A stretch of DNA of 64,000 nucleotides from Lagopus muta (GCF_023343835.1 NC_064434.1:6119505-6183504); one strand, 5' to 3'. Numbered from the stretch's first letter, positions 45,661 through 57,061 are shown. Program-made: numbers and translations. Notes: generated by a model from the letters alone, not told the origin.

Positions 45661-45965
45661 TTTGTCTTGGATTGATTGACAAGGTGAGGGCCTTGATGAG
45701 GACCAAATTTTTGTGCCTGTTGCTATGGTGATCTATTTAGGAATCAAAAGTTTACTGTATGGTGGCCCATCCTTGTCACATATGAATATACAGGACATAA
45801 TATAAATATATATATATTATACATACTGTATGGAGAGAGGTCATGAATCTCACCCCCCTCTGGCTTTGGATGGACACCTCTTCAATATTCTGTAATGTAG
45901 CTTTGACTCGGTGCTGGACGTGACCAGAAAGTTCCAGCACTCCTCCAAAAACTGGCAATGACACC

Positions 45966-45971
45966 AATAAA
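45966..45971 (+). terminator. KIF3C: KIF3C polyadenylation signal (AATAAA)
   Basis: AATAAA in the context CACCAATAAAATAATGAGC, about 15-25 bases before a likely cleavage region near 45985-45995. A GT/T-containing stretch (GTCCGTCGCATCCTTTGTCC) lies downstream. Confidence 0.7.
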
Positions 45972-46042
45972 ATAATGAGCATCATTGCACAGAGCGTCCG
46001 TCGCATCCTTTGTCCTCAGCTCTACACCACCAGGACATGTGT

Positions 46043-46081
46043 AGGCATTGGACTCAATTGTCCTTGTGGGTCCCTTCCAAC
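46043..46081 (+). mobile_element. CR1 3' tail remnant
   Basis: CATTGGACTCAATTGTCCTTG then GGGTCCCTTCCAACTTAG, just past the KIF3C poly(A) site. Confidence 0.7.
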
Positions 46082-46262
46082 TTAGAATCATAGAATCATA
46101 GAATCACCAAGGTTGGAAAAGACCTAAAAGCTCATCCAGTCCAACCGTTCACCTATTCCCAATAGCTCCCACTAAACCATGTCCCTCAACACAACATCCA
46201 GCCTTTCCTTGAACACCCCCAGGCTCGGTGACTCCACCACCTCCCTGGGCACTTGGGACATT
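46082..46262 (-). mobile_element. CR1 3' end (type A, copy 3)
   Basis: Two-unit tail, then CACCAAGGTTGGAAAAGACC and CTAAACCATGTCCCTCAAC. Tail-to-tail with the previous remnant. Extends slightly further 5' than the other type A copies. Confidence 0.93.
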
Positions 46263-46716
46263 CTATGATTGAAGCAAACAAAACTATGGTTTTGCTATGC
46301 AAGAGGGCTTTATAAAGAACTAAATATGAGCTCTGTGAGTACAGAGAGGCCCAAGCAAGGTCGGTACACTGATTTTCAGGGATTTCAGTTGATGCACTCA
46401 ACTGAGTTTCTTCCAGCTCGTCAGTGATGACATCAAGAATGGTACGTTGATTTTTTGGGCTTTCATTGCTCTCCCAGTTCTTTCTAACTTTGTGATGATG
46501 ACATAGGGAATGGTACATTGATTTTTTTATGTGCTCACCCAGCTTCTTCCAGCTTCATGCTGATGTCATTGGGAGTGGACATGTGCTTTATCTACCAACA
46601 GCTCTTCCTTGCAGACTGCCATGAGGTCTTTGCTTATGTGTCCCTGGGCAGATCAAGGACAAGGCATACATTGAGAACAGGGAGCAGGAAGGCAATCCAT
46701 AGGTGCATGACAATAA

Positions 46717-46921
46717 GATAGAATTGTAGAATGGCCTGGGTTGAAAAGAACCACAATGCTCATCCAGTTCCAACCCCCTGCTGTGTGCAGGTCACCAACC
46801 AGCAGCCCAGGCTGCCCAGAGCCACATCCAGCCTGGCCTTGAATGCCTGCAGGGATGGGGCATCCACAGCCTCCTTGGGCAACCTGTTCCAGTGCCCCAC
46901 CACCCCTCTGAATGAAAGATG
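46717..46921 (-). mobile_element. CR1 3' portion (type D)
   Basis: AGAATTGTAGAATGGCCTGGG to CCACCACCCCTCTGAATG. Confidence 0.93.
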
Positions 46922-47398
46922 AAGGAAAGATGATTCATTCCACACCAGGGAACAAATATCAGAGAAACAACAAACAAGCAATGCAATGATTTTTTTTTCC
47001 TTCAGTCTTCATTGAAAAGGTCAGTTGTGATCAGATGGCTCATGATAAATGTCAGTGATAAAGGGCTGCGAACCCAGGCTAGGAAATGGTAGGTCAAGGA
47101 CCACTTGTGTAGGTTGTATGTTTCCAGATCAGCTGGGCCTGATTAAATCCATGGATTCCCTTGGCTATTGCACTTCATGGGTATCAATGATTTGAGGATT
47201 TGAAGGTGTTACACAGGTACAAAGAAATTCTGGGTAAATTCCAAACTAGGTGAAGGGCGCAGCAGGGCGTAGTGCTCTGTGCAGTGTTGACAAGACCAAG
47301 TGGGAATCACAATGTAGAACCCTAAATGGTTTTATTGATGGTCTTAACTTGGTTGGATGGGATGGGTGGATGGGATGGATGGGTAGAGTAGATGGGTG

Positions 47399-47605
47399 GA
47401 TCTTAAGTTGCACCAGGGGAGGTTTAGATTGGATGCTAGGAGGAATTTATTCATGAAAAAGAAGGTGAAGCACTGGAACAGTGTTGGAGTCCCCATCTCT
47501 GGAGATGTGGACATGATACTATGGGACTCAGCAGGTCAGGTTGATGGTTGGACTTGGGGATGTTGACGGTCTTTTCCAACCTGAATAATGCTGTGATTCT
47601 GTAAT
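47399..47605 (+). mobile_element. CR1 3' portion (type C)
   Basis: AAGTTGCACCAGGGGAGG to CAACCTGAATAATGCTGTG. A short GGATGGATGGG repeat lies just before it (47355-47400). Confidence 0.88.
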
Positions 47606-49518
47606 ATTTGCAATGAGTGTCAATGTTCTCCAGTTCTGATTAATTTTGCTTAGTGATTCGTTTGCTTGTTCTTTGGAGTTGGTTCAGTGTTTTTACAGCT
47701 GCCTGCTGCAATGACAACATGCAGTGGATTTGGCAGCAAAAAAATCTTCTCATTTCAGTTAGAAGCAGCTCCTGTACTTCTGTGAGTCCCTGGTCTTCAT
47801 CACAACGAAGAGGCCACCCAACAGTGCAGGGAAGATCTCTCTGCTCATTCAGCTTGCACTTTCATTAAATCCCAGCATAGCCTTTGGTATTCAGATTCCC
47901 CTGCAGATGGAAATCCCTTCAAAGACATGGGTTGGACCAGCTGCAGAGGAACCACAGGCAGCTCATGTGTCCCCAAGGGTCAGAGTAAAGGGTGAGCATG
48001 GTGTGATGGAGCAGATGGCTCTGAAGGAGAGCTGCACATCCTGCAGCAGCTACCAGCAATTACAGCTCCCTGGGGAGCATCCGCTGCTGCTTTCAGGCTG
48101 TTGCAAGATGGTTTTAGCATCCTGGGGCCCAGACCCTGACTGAAGGCATAAGAATCAGCTGTGGGACAGGAATTATTGATTGCAGAGCCACAGCTTATCC
48201 CTCCTGTCCTCCCCTACCACTCACGAGTGATGGTGAGAGGTTCTCTCAAGAGCATACAGAGGGGGCATGAAGACCTTTGGGGCCCTCAGCAGAGTTCCTG
48301 AGCTGTTCCTGAGTCACTGTGCTGAGCTGCTCCCTGTCCCAGCTTTCCTATCACCAAAACAGTGTAAACAACCATTAGCATCTTTGTAAAGTACCCCGAG
48401 ATTTACTTTTGATGAGGTTGCAAGGGCTAAATGTTTTTACTGGTCAGGAGATTTTGAGGCATGTCGGCACAGAGGTGACTATAGCTGCTCTAAAAATGAC
48501 ACGTGGACTTCCCATGCAAAAGCACCAGGCCTCTATATCAGAAAGATTTGAGTTTTCTTGTTTCTGCCTATTTTTTCCCGTTCCTTGACGCTCTGAGGAC
48601 ACCCTGTGGAATTTTCCCTGTACTGCCGTGCCTCACCTTCACCCTTGCAGTGTGAATTTCCATGCCAGCAGAAGGATATGTTGATTATCTGTAACTGTTC
48701 TGCCTCTAAATTTGCTGCCCATGCATCCTCCACTTCGGGGATATACCCATAAGCACTGAGTGTTGCCAGCCACCAACTTCCCATGGCATCCCGTGCTACA
48801 GACGGGAAGTGCTTTACATCCCATCCTCCAAAGAAATGTTGGCTCGTGAAAGGAAGGAAAAAAGCAGGACATAAACATTCTTCCTCCTTTGTGTGCTCTG
48901 AGTGCTTTCCTCCATTCGCATTCACCAAGCAGAACCACCCAGAACCCACCAAACAACTGGAAGAGAGCACTGGTGATTTCAGAGGCAAAGTATTGGGCTG
49001 TTCTGCATGCCTGGCAGTATTAGGTTTGGTTAACAGCAGGATGGAGCCTGAGGTGGCCATGCTATAGAACAGAGACAGCACCTGCATAGCTTATGGGGAA
49101 AACATCAGACTTTAGGGGGAAAAGGCATGGTCAATAGTCAATATTCTATTGATTATTGAGATACTGAGACAAAACCTTGGTTTAAAACTTAGGTTGAATT
49201 TTGTTGGTAGTACTGTCTCAAAGCATAGCTCCTGAAAAGGAGTCAGTCGCAGATTTGGATTATCCCCTGGTGGCAGTGACCACCAAAAAGCCTCTCCTTA
49301 CTGAATGATGGGGACATTGGGCAGCCAAAGGTTTGCATGACAGCTCCAAGGGCTCAAACACCACCAGGAAATATTGCATTAAAGGAGGGGAAACCTTGGA
49401 AGACATTAAGGAAGTAAAATAGGTGGGCACTCTTCCATGGGCTAGAGGCAAATACAACCCCTGAAAGCACTGCAAGAAGCTCATGAGTGCTTCAGCCCCA
49501 GAGATCTGACACATTTGT

Positions 49519-49667
49519 CAGAATCACAGAATCATAACACGGATTGAGTTGGAAGCAACCATCAAGATCAAGTGCCAGCCCACTGCTATGGGCTGGCTGC
49601 CCCTCACCAGATCAAGTTGCTGAGGGCCCCATCCAGCCTGGCCTTGGGCACCTTCAGGGGTGGGACA
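49519..49667 (-). mobile_element. CR1 3' end, other tail type
   Basis: CAGAATCACAGAATCATAACA then GAGTTGGAAGCAACCATCAAG. Confidence 0.82.
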
Positions 49668-50555
49668 TAAGTGAACTGAATGAATTGAAAGGGGTGGATG
49701 TTCATCAAGAACCAAGCCCAGCTCCTATGGTTACGTGTCCACTGGAATGTTTTGTGCTCTGGAGAGCGTGCGGCACCCTGCTGCGAGCTGTCATAAGATG
49801 TAGCCAAACCGAGTGTGATGGGCTGAGCTGAGCCTTCTCAGAGCTCTGCAAAAACAGCCAGAGGTGATTTCAGACCGATGGAGCCCAACAGGATGACTCA
49901 CAGTGCTCACTGCTGTATCCTTCAGCTAAGTTCGGAGCAGAAGAGAAAAGCACACAGTAACTTCCTCTGCAAAGGGAGAAGCAGTCACATGAAGGGCCCT
50001 TCCTTATGTGCAGGAGAACTTTGGCTGCAGGAGACACCACAGTGCAGTGACCAACCCACTAACATGCTCCAGAATGCAGACTGAGAGCACCTGGTGCTTC
50101 GTGCATCACTTCCCAAGGAAACGGAAACAGAGCTTGCATCCTTTTCATGGAAATAGAACAAAGCAGTCTTATTGTTTGTCGTTATCATGCGTGACAATCT
50201 TGCATGCATGAGCGAAACGCCAGACCTGCTCTCATCACTCCCTGATTTCTAGGATGCTGATGCAAACTGTGTGACAGGTGAGGTCAGCCACCAGCTTTGA
50301 GCTCTCACACTGCTGGAAGTGAACTCACACCCCAGTGTTGTAGATTGTGGAAGTGCATTTGAAGTCATTCCATTTCTCATCTTGTTCTGGACTCGTGCTC
50401 AGTAGAAATTGCAGTGGTTGTTGAGAGGAACACGTGGTTATTGGATGGATACTTAGAAAATTATACCAAACAGAGTGAAACAGGGAGAATTCAGGTGAAA
50501 TGAAGCCCTATATGATAACAGCTCAATGACCCAGGGCTTCCAGGAGGACTTTTTT

Positions 50556-50793
50556 CACAGAATCACAGAATCACAGAATCACAGAATCACAGAATGGTCT
50601 GGGTTGGAATGGACCTCAAAGAACATGAATCTACAACCCCCTGCCACAGGCAGGGCCACCAACCTCCATATTTAATAGTAGACCAGGATGCCCAACCTGG
50701 CCTTGAACACCTCCAGGACTGGGGCATCCACAGCCTCTCTGGGCAGCTGTTCCAGCACCTCACCACTCGTAGTAAAGAAGACTTCTCCATTTA
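50556..50793 (-). mobile_element. CR1 3' portion (type B) with five-unit tail
   Basis: The tail has five CAGAATCA units, the longest CR1 tail array in the window. Confidence 0.95.
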
Positions 50794-51252
50794 CAGCCTG
50801 CCAGAACAGCCTCTCTGAACTGGTTATTACAGACATTCCATGCATGGAGGTCTTAATGTTTGATACCAAATTACTTATTAGAAGGTATTTCATGTTAGAT
50901 GGGATTTTGACCAAATGGTGTGCTACAGCAATGAACTGAAATCACAACACAAGTGACAGCAACGTGCAGCAGTTGCAGTGTACCACTGCACGACAATACA
51001 AATGTCATGACAATACATGCATGTCACTGCATGATAATACAGATGTGATCCCCATTTCCAGCCTCAACAATACACTCACAACCACAACATTAAGCATCCA
51101 TGGTTCCTGCAAAGGAATACAAAGATTGAAACCATCTCAGGCCCTCTGGTCTCCTCAAAACTCTTGTTGGTTGCCCAGTTTTTATGCTCTACATGGAGCT
51201 AAGCCATGCACAAACTTTGCCATTGCTGGGAAATCCCCTTTTCCTTTCCCAA

Positions 51253-51479
51253 TTCCATTACTTCAGGTTGGATATTAGGAAACATTTCTTCTCATAAAGA
51301 GCAGTGCTACAGTGGCACAGATGCCCAGGGAGGTGGTGGGGTCACTGGAGGTGTTCCAGAACCGTGGGATGTGGCACTGAGGGATGTGGGCAGTGGGCAT
51401 GGTGGTTTGCGTTGGGGTTGGACTTGGGGATCTGAGAGGTCTTTTCCAACCTGAATGACTCTGTGTGGGATTCTATGGC
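51253..51479 (+). mobile_element. CR1 3' portion (type C)
   Basis: TTCAGGTTGGATATTAGGAAA to CAACCTGAATGACTCTGTG. Confidence 0.92.
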
Positions 51480-51858
51480 TTTTCTGATAATCCTTGATTC
51501 TGCAAACAGCCAGAATGGCAGGACATTGTACCAACCACACGGCAAAGGGCAGATATGGGGGGAGAAAGGTCAAGAGGTTGCCATGGGCAAAGCATTCTCA
51601 GCTGGGAATTTCCCTTAGTTTCATTTTTTGCCAACTAGCAGACACTTTTCACTACTGATGTGGGGACTGAAAAAAGCTGTAAGACAGGTAATTCAACCAG
51701 CGCTTCGGGAAATAATTTGTCTCCCCCTTCCTGAGGCTGAAATTCAATCCAATCTCTTTCGTCCCTGCTCCTCTCAGCTCTGTGTCTTTCCATGACACAT
51801 TGCAGCGTTTCACTGAGGCAACAGACAGCACTGGGGCCAGTGCTAAATGGTTTCACAC

Positions 51859-51990
51859 AATCATGGAATCATTATGGCTGGAACCCTTTGAGATCATCAA
51901 GTTCAGCTGTCAACTCACCACCACCACACCGATCTGAGTCATTGAATCACTAAAGTTGGAAAAGTCCTCCAAAACCATCCAGCCTGACCC
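51859..51990 (-). mobile_element. Two CR1 tail remnants in series
   Basis: ACAATCATGGAATCATTATGG and, about 80 bases on, CATTGAATCACTAAAGTTGG. Confidence 0.75.
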
Positions 51991-53177
51991 ATCACAGTTA
52001 CGTTTCTTTCTACCATTCCTTGCTTCTCACTCCTTTTTTTCTGCTGCTTGAATTTCTAAACAATTTTCAGCCATCCTAATGCCAGTACCAATCTCCAACT
52101 GCTCTTCAACGACCCGTAGTGCCGAAGACACTGTCAGCTTGTCATTGCATCCCCAGTCCATGGCACAATGGTACACGCCAAGGGAGAGGTGTAGGAAGGT
52201 CTGTGAGCAATGCTGAGATGTCTGCAGGGTAAAAGGAGGCGCCCAGGAGATCCTCAGATAGCTGGAGACTTCAAAGCTGAGCTAACAAACTCTTTTATCA
52301 GTACTAAACAAAGTCCTTCCTTCAAAAGGAATGCTCTCCTTTTCTTTGTATAATACCCTCCATAAGCACTCATCAGGGAGACAGAACATCTGGCTGTGAG
52401 TCTGCTGAGGCTGAAGAACAATGGAAAATGGAAGGCTTCTCTTGCTGGCTTTATGCTTATGCTTTTTTTCTCCTGATCATCTTGCCAGGATTGCAAGTCT
52501 CAGGAGTGAATGATGCACCAAGGACACCAGAGCCTCCCTAGTAACTCATCTCAAAGAAAGGAGAGGTATCTGCTAGGAAAAAAAGTGGTAAAGTGGTCTC
52601 AAAGGGTACTTTCAGGTGACCCACAATCTCTTATTGCACTGAACATGGACACTAACAGACAGCAGAGGGGATGTCATGCATGCCAAGATGATAGTCTGAG
52701 GCTCACTCATGCTTCTGTCTTTTGCCCTGCAGATGGCAGATGGGCTGCAATATGCCCATCCGCAGTTCAGAGCTCTCATGAGCCTCACTCCAGCTGGTTT
52801 ATGGACACACCTGGGGTTTGGGCTGCTGGAAAGACCAAGGGTTTTGTCTGCCCACCACTGCCCCCTTAATACTTAGCCTAATTGTTTCTGCACCATACTC
52901 CCTGTCGTTTCCTTTCCGGAGTATATAAATCATACATCAAGTGTCAGCCCATATCCAGAAGCAGTGCACGGTTAGGAGCAATGTTCTTCATCCAACACTG
53001 TACCAGACTCAACAAGCCTTGCTGAAAACTCAATCATTGAGGAGTGCATGGAGAGGTCAGAGCTGATTCTGCACTATGTATGCTTGGATTCCCTAAGGAT
53101 AACACTATGCCTAACACAAGGGATCCTCTGTAGAACCACAGATTGGGCAAGCCAGCTGTCCTGCCTCTGGTAACAGG

Positions 53178-53391
53178 AGTGAAGGTTAGATGTTGGGAAA
53201 CATTTCCTCTCCAAAAGAGTGATCCAGACATTGGATGGGCTGCCCTGGGAAGTGGCGGGGTCACCGTCCCTGCAGGTGCTCCAGATCCGTGGGGATGTGG
53301 CACTGAGGGACTGGTGGGCATGGTGGGTGGGCTGGGGTTGGACTTGAAGCTTTAAGTCTTTTCCAACCTCACTGATTCCATGATTCTAAGA
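53178..53391 (+). mobile_element. CR1 3' portion (type C)
   Basis: GAAGGTTAGATGTTGGGAAAC to CCATGATTCTAAG. Confidence 0.9.
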
Positions 53392-54282
53392 AGACAGCAC
53401 CACTCCCTTGTAAAGGGTCTGTGTCACTTTTCCCGTGTTCGTTTGAGATCGCTGTCACTGCTTTGCACAAAGATTTGGGTTCCTGGTTTTTGTATCGCTT
53501 TCACAACTTAAAATACTCATTGCAAAGCTGTGTGGTAGCCACATAACCACCCCCCACCTAAAGAAGCCATCTGCTCCTTGTTTGGGCTTAGCAGCAGTCT
53601 GACATTTGCATGTTCATTTTCCTGGCTGGGAGTATCAACCTGAAATCAGCCGACTGCCCGCTTTGAACCTGACTTCAGAAATAGGATTGAATCAGTCCTC
53701 TCAATTCAGTACTTTAATATTAATTCCTGCTTAATACATGTGAATCACTAAAGCTTAAAGCTTAATGATTAAACAACCTTGCTTCTCATTCTGCCAAAGC
53801 AGGATGCTGCTGGGTTCGTGTACACTGAGGTCAGTTTTTCCTTTCTCCATCAGCAACGAAGCAACGCACTCACAATGAACTCTGCTTTGCTTCCTCACGT
53901 ACAGCTCCAAGATAAAATTAGCTCTGAGGACAGTGACCTCTGAGAGCAGCTGGCCAGCCCAGCTCCTTGCTGGGGAACATCTCTAACAAGCTGCAATGTG
54001 CACTTCAGCTGCAACGCTTCCTGACACAGTAGTGGCTCGATAACGACAGAATTAGAAGAAAATGGAGTCATATTTTTTGAAATAAACACCAACAGCTCGA
54101 TTCTGTGGCTTGTGAGGCTGCTTGAGAAGACGGAGCAGCACAGAGCATGAGTTGAGAAGGCGCTGGTGTGCAGAGCAGCATCCTCTCAGAAAGCACCCAG
54201 ATGAGTGCAGATCCTGCCTGATCTCAGGGCTTTGCTCCTTCTGAAGGAGGACAGAAGAGTCCCTGCACTACACAGTCAGGTT

Positions 54283-54730
54283 TGCTGGGTTCAGGAAGTC
54301 CCAACCGGGAAGCATGGTGGTGATGAAAGGAGCTCCATTCACCTGGTGGCTGGCCATGAGTGCTGCTCCCCAGGGGTCAGTACTGGGGTCTATCCTGTGT
54401 AATATATCGATTTGCTGACCTGAATGAGGGCCTTGAGTGCACCCTCAGTAAGTTTGCAGGTGAGGAGGTGGGGGGAAGTGTGGATCTGCCTTGGGATGGT
54501 AGTAGGGTCCTACAGAGGGATCTGGACAGGCTGGTTTGCTGGGCTGAGGCCAAGGGATGAGCTTTAGCTAGTGCCAGGCCCAGCATTTTGGTTGCAACAG
54601 CCCATGCAACACTACCTTGGGGCAGAGTGTCTGGCAAACTGCAGGGAAGAGAAGGATATGGGAGTGCTGATTGACAACTGGCTGAAAGTAAGCCAGCAGT
54701 ATGCCCAGGTGGTCAAGAAGGCCAATGGCA
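54283..54730 (+). mobile_element. CR1 ORF2 (reverse transcriptase) fragment
   Basis: The only piece that reaches the catalytic part of the CR1 reverse transcriptase. It reads EGLECTLSKFA then GEE where active CR1 has DD after FA, and GGSVDLP further on. Frameshifts interrupt it after about 54560. It ends at an antisense CR1. Confidence 0.85.
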
Positions 54731-54963
54731 CAGAATCATAGAACCATTAAGGCTAGAAAAGACTACAAAAATCATCACGTCCAACTCTAACCTATCCCTT
54801 CCATGCCCACTGACCTCAGTGTCTCATCTTCAAGGTTCTTGAATAGCTCCAGGGACGGTGACCCCACCACCTCCCTGGGCAGCCCATCCCAATGTCTGGA
54901 TCACTCTTCTGAAGAAGAAATTTTCCCAACATCCAACATGAACCTTCCCAGTGCAACTCAAAG
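54731..54963 (-). mobile_element. CR1 3' portion (type C) abutting the ORF2 fragment
   Basis: CAGAATCATAGAACCATTAAG start. Contains CTGGGCAGCCCATCCCAATG. Confidence 0.9.
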
Positions 54964-55566
54964 CCAGACATCTGTGATGTCAAAGGAGCTGCACTGCAGC
55001 AAGAGAAATCCAGCCACGAAGATGCAACAGCCCCAGTACATCTGAAGCCAACTCACCCTGCCCTTTGCCATCCTTCCTGACAAAAGTGACCTATTGCATG
55101 GTACAAGTTGTTCTGTTCTCCAAAGATCTTTTATAGTGGCAGGCTGACTTGTAACACACATTGGACTGTACTGCCCTGCGTTTTAAGGAGTTCTCAAAGT
55201 TGAGGCATTGTGGAGATGGCTCTGCCACTTGTCAGTCAAAACCCAGAGATTAATCTCACAGGCTGACTGACTTCCCGTTTGGAAATAATATGACCTTCTG
55301 ATGGTGAGTTAAGGTTCAGAACTCCAGGCTTTGTATAAATACTCAGTGAAATAACATGATGGATCACATCCTCATGTTGAAACAATTGATGCATGGTAAC
55401 ATTGCTGCACAAAGAACTATTTCCTTAGCTCACTGATGAATGACCTGTTTTTATTTTACTCCAAATGCAAGATTTTTCTTCTTTAAAACCCCAGAAGCTA
55501 CTGTGAAATACGAGGGACTCAGAATTCTGGTGGGATAGGAATGCTACCTGGAAATCCTAGAGGCAG

Positions 55567-55797
55567 AAATAACTTTGTGTGGAGATGACGATGGTGGAAA
55601 GATGGTGGTAGAGAGATTATAGTGATTATGATAGTGATGGAGAGATGATGGTGGTGACAATGGAGGTGGAGAGATGATGATGGTAGAGCCAATGTGGTAG
55701 AGAAATGGTGGTATTGGAGAGATGATGGTAATATGATGATGGTAGGGAAATGATAGTGGTGACAATGGTAACGGAGAGGTAATGGTGGTGGAGAGAT
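55567..55797. repeat. GATGGTGGTGA-type degenerate tandem repeat
   Basis: Units of GATGATGGTGG, GAGAGATGATGGT and GACAATGG over about 230 bp, purine/T-rich on the plus strand. A CR1 copy abuts it at 55796. Confidence 0.85.
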
Positions 55798-56057
55798 CAC
55801 AGAATCACAGAATGGCTGGGGTTGGAAGGGATCTCAAGGATCATCAAGTTCCAAATCCTTTCCACAAGCAGGGCCACCAACCTCCATATTTAATAGTAGA
55901 CCAGGCTGCCCAGAGCCCCATCTGGCCTTGAACACCTCCAGGGATGGATGGGGCATCCACAGCCTCTCTGGGCAGCTGTTCCAGCACCTCACCACTCTCA
56001 TAGGAAGGAACTTCCCCTGACATCCAACCGAATTCAATCCAACCATTCCCCCTCGTA
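55796..56057 (-). mobile_element. CR1 3' portion (type B), left arm of inverted pair
   Basis: ATCACAGAATCACAGAATGGC to CAACCATTCCCCCTCGTA. Confidence 0.94.
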
Positions 56058-56164
56058 CTATTAAGATGATGGCGTTGGGGAGGTGGTGATGGGATGCCAC
56101 TCTAGGGGAAGAGGTGGGGTGGGGGCACCATTCAATGGAAAACAAGACTGTGAGTGCAGGGAGA

Positions 56165-56495
56165 AGGGAAACAGGAGGGGAATCAATTCTTTGAAAGGGT
56201 AAATAACTGCAGGACAAGGGAAAATGGTTTGAAGTTGAGGGAGGGAAGCTTTAGGTTGGATGTCAGGGGGAAGTTCTTTACCATGTGAGTGGTGAGGTGC
56301 TGGAACAGCTGCCCAGAGAGGCTGTGGATGCCCCGTCCATCCCTGAAGGTGCTCAAGGCCAGGTTGGATGGGGCCCTGGGCAGCCTGGGCTGGTATTAAA
56401 CATGGAGGTTGTTGGCCCTGCCTGTGGCAGGGGGTTGGAGCTTCATGATCTCTGAGGTCCCTTCCAACCCCGGCCATTCTGTGATTCTGTGATGT
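56165..56495 (+). mobile_element. CR1 3' portion (type B), right arm of inverted pair
   Basis: GAGGGAAAC-like ORF2 segment to GCCATTCTGTGATTCTGTG. Carries ATG TGA GTG GTG, shared with the copy at 37435. Confidence 0.95.
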
Positions 56496-56510
56496 TTCAG
56501 TTGTTCTGAT

Positions 56511-56570
56511 GGGTGGACTTGATGACCCTAGAGGTCTTTGCCAACCTTAATGACTCCCTGATTTTGTCGA
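56511..56570 (+). mobile_element. CR1 3' tail remnant
   Basis: GTGGACTTGATGACCCTAGAG then TTTGCCAACCTTAATGACTCC. Confidence 0.75.
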
Positions 56571-56942
56571 CTGTATGATTGCATGGCTTGGTTGTGGGAA
56601 GAAGGTGGCTATGGCGACCACTGCAGAACGGAGGGTGTTGGTCAGCAGAAGGAGGCCTTGGGGAACAGCAGCGGCAAGAAGAAAGGGAACCTGGTGGCCC
56701 TCCATTGGGGACCGGGTGGGGTGGTGGTGACCACCGTGATGAAAGGCTGCTGGCCAAGCGGGGCAGCAGCGCAGAGGCGACTGCAATCGCAAACCGCAGG
56801 GGAGGCCGGGAGCTGGGAGCCGGAAGCCGTCGATGTCTGTGGGGGAGGGAAGCCGGGGGAGGGACAAGGACCTTCCGCGGCACTGAGTGACGGCGGGGGG
56901 AGGGGAGCCGCGGGCGGCTGGCGGCACGGAGGGGCGGGGCGG

Positions 56943-56954
56943 CGCGCACGCGCA
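56943..56954. promoter_or_regulatory. NRF1 site (CGCGCACGCGCA)
   Basis: Exact match to YGCGCAYGCGCR, 244 bp upstream of the ASXL2 start codon. Confidence 0.65.
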
Positions 56955-57024
56955 GCGCTGAGGGGCGGGGCTTCCCTTCGCCGAGCCCCGCCCACCCGTA
57001 CAGTAGGAGGGGTCACGCGGCGGG

Positions 57025-57034
57025 GTCACATGAC
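57025..57034. promoter_or_regulatory. GTCACATGAC E-box-like element
   Basis: Differs by one base from the bHLH-Zip (USF/TFE) palindrome GTCACGTGAC. It also contains the in-frame upstream ATG. Confidence 0.4.
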
Positions 57035-57061
57035 CGCGGCGCTGTACAGTCGGGTCCCAAT

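Larger units (their letters stand above)
32330..45990 (+). other. KIF3C: KIF3C gene (complete locus, 8 coding exons, 3' UTR)
   Basis: KIF3C is a plus-end-directed kinesin-2 heavy chain that pairs with KIF3A or with itself and moves cargo along neuronal microtubules (family knowledge). Joining exons 32584-33993, 38262-38363, 38496-38618, 39108-39226, 40392-40508, 40703-40811, 42112-42287 and 42854-42947 gives 2250 bases, or 749 residues plus a stop. Every intron is GT-AG and the phases are consistent. Order in the protein: motor about 8-345, neck linker and neck from about 343, charged linker about 376-408, coiled-coil stalk about 409-595, then a globular tail ending in a Ser/Thr/Pro-rich stretch. 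Human KIF3C is 793 residues. The difference is explained by a missing loop 11 insert and a shorter linker. [13 protein letters not shown] and VRKSRSWCQ in the tail identify KIF3C rather than KIF3A or KIF3B. Confidence 0.97.
42948..45990 (+). other. KIF3C: KIF3C 3' UTR (about 3 kb)
   Basis: Follows the stop codon, has no further coding exon and ends near an AATAAA at 45966. It contains a CCCCAGGACC repeat, an AU-rich element, a CCTTCTGCC repeat, a CR1 tail, an alternating purine-pyrimidine tract, a T run and a GGGT run. The last 300 bases become AT-rich (45730-45840), as is usual near a vertebrate poly(A) site. Use of this site rather than an earlier one is inference. Confidence 0.75.
46000..56750. 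other. KIF3C-ASXL2 intergenic region
   Basis: No coding exon is recognised. It holds about ten CR1 fragments, listed separately, and a GATGGTGG-type repeat. The stretches 47610-49515, 49670-50555, 51990-53175, 53390-54280 and 54965-55560 show nothing I can name. The longest unexplained open frame is 48533-49087 on the minus strand (184 codons), with no recognised domain. Confidence 0.75.

Noticed and set aside
29800-45700. Tandem arrays as a possible CRISPR
   Set aside because: The units are degenerate, contiguous and without unique spacers, in a vertebrate context.
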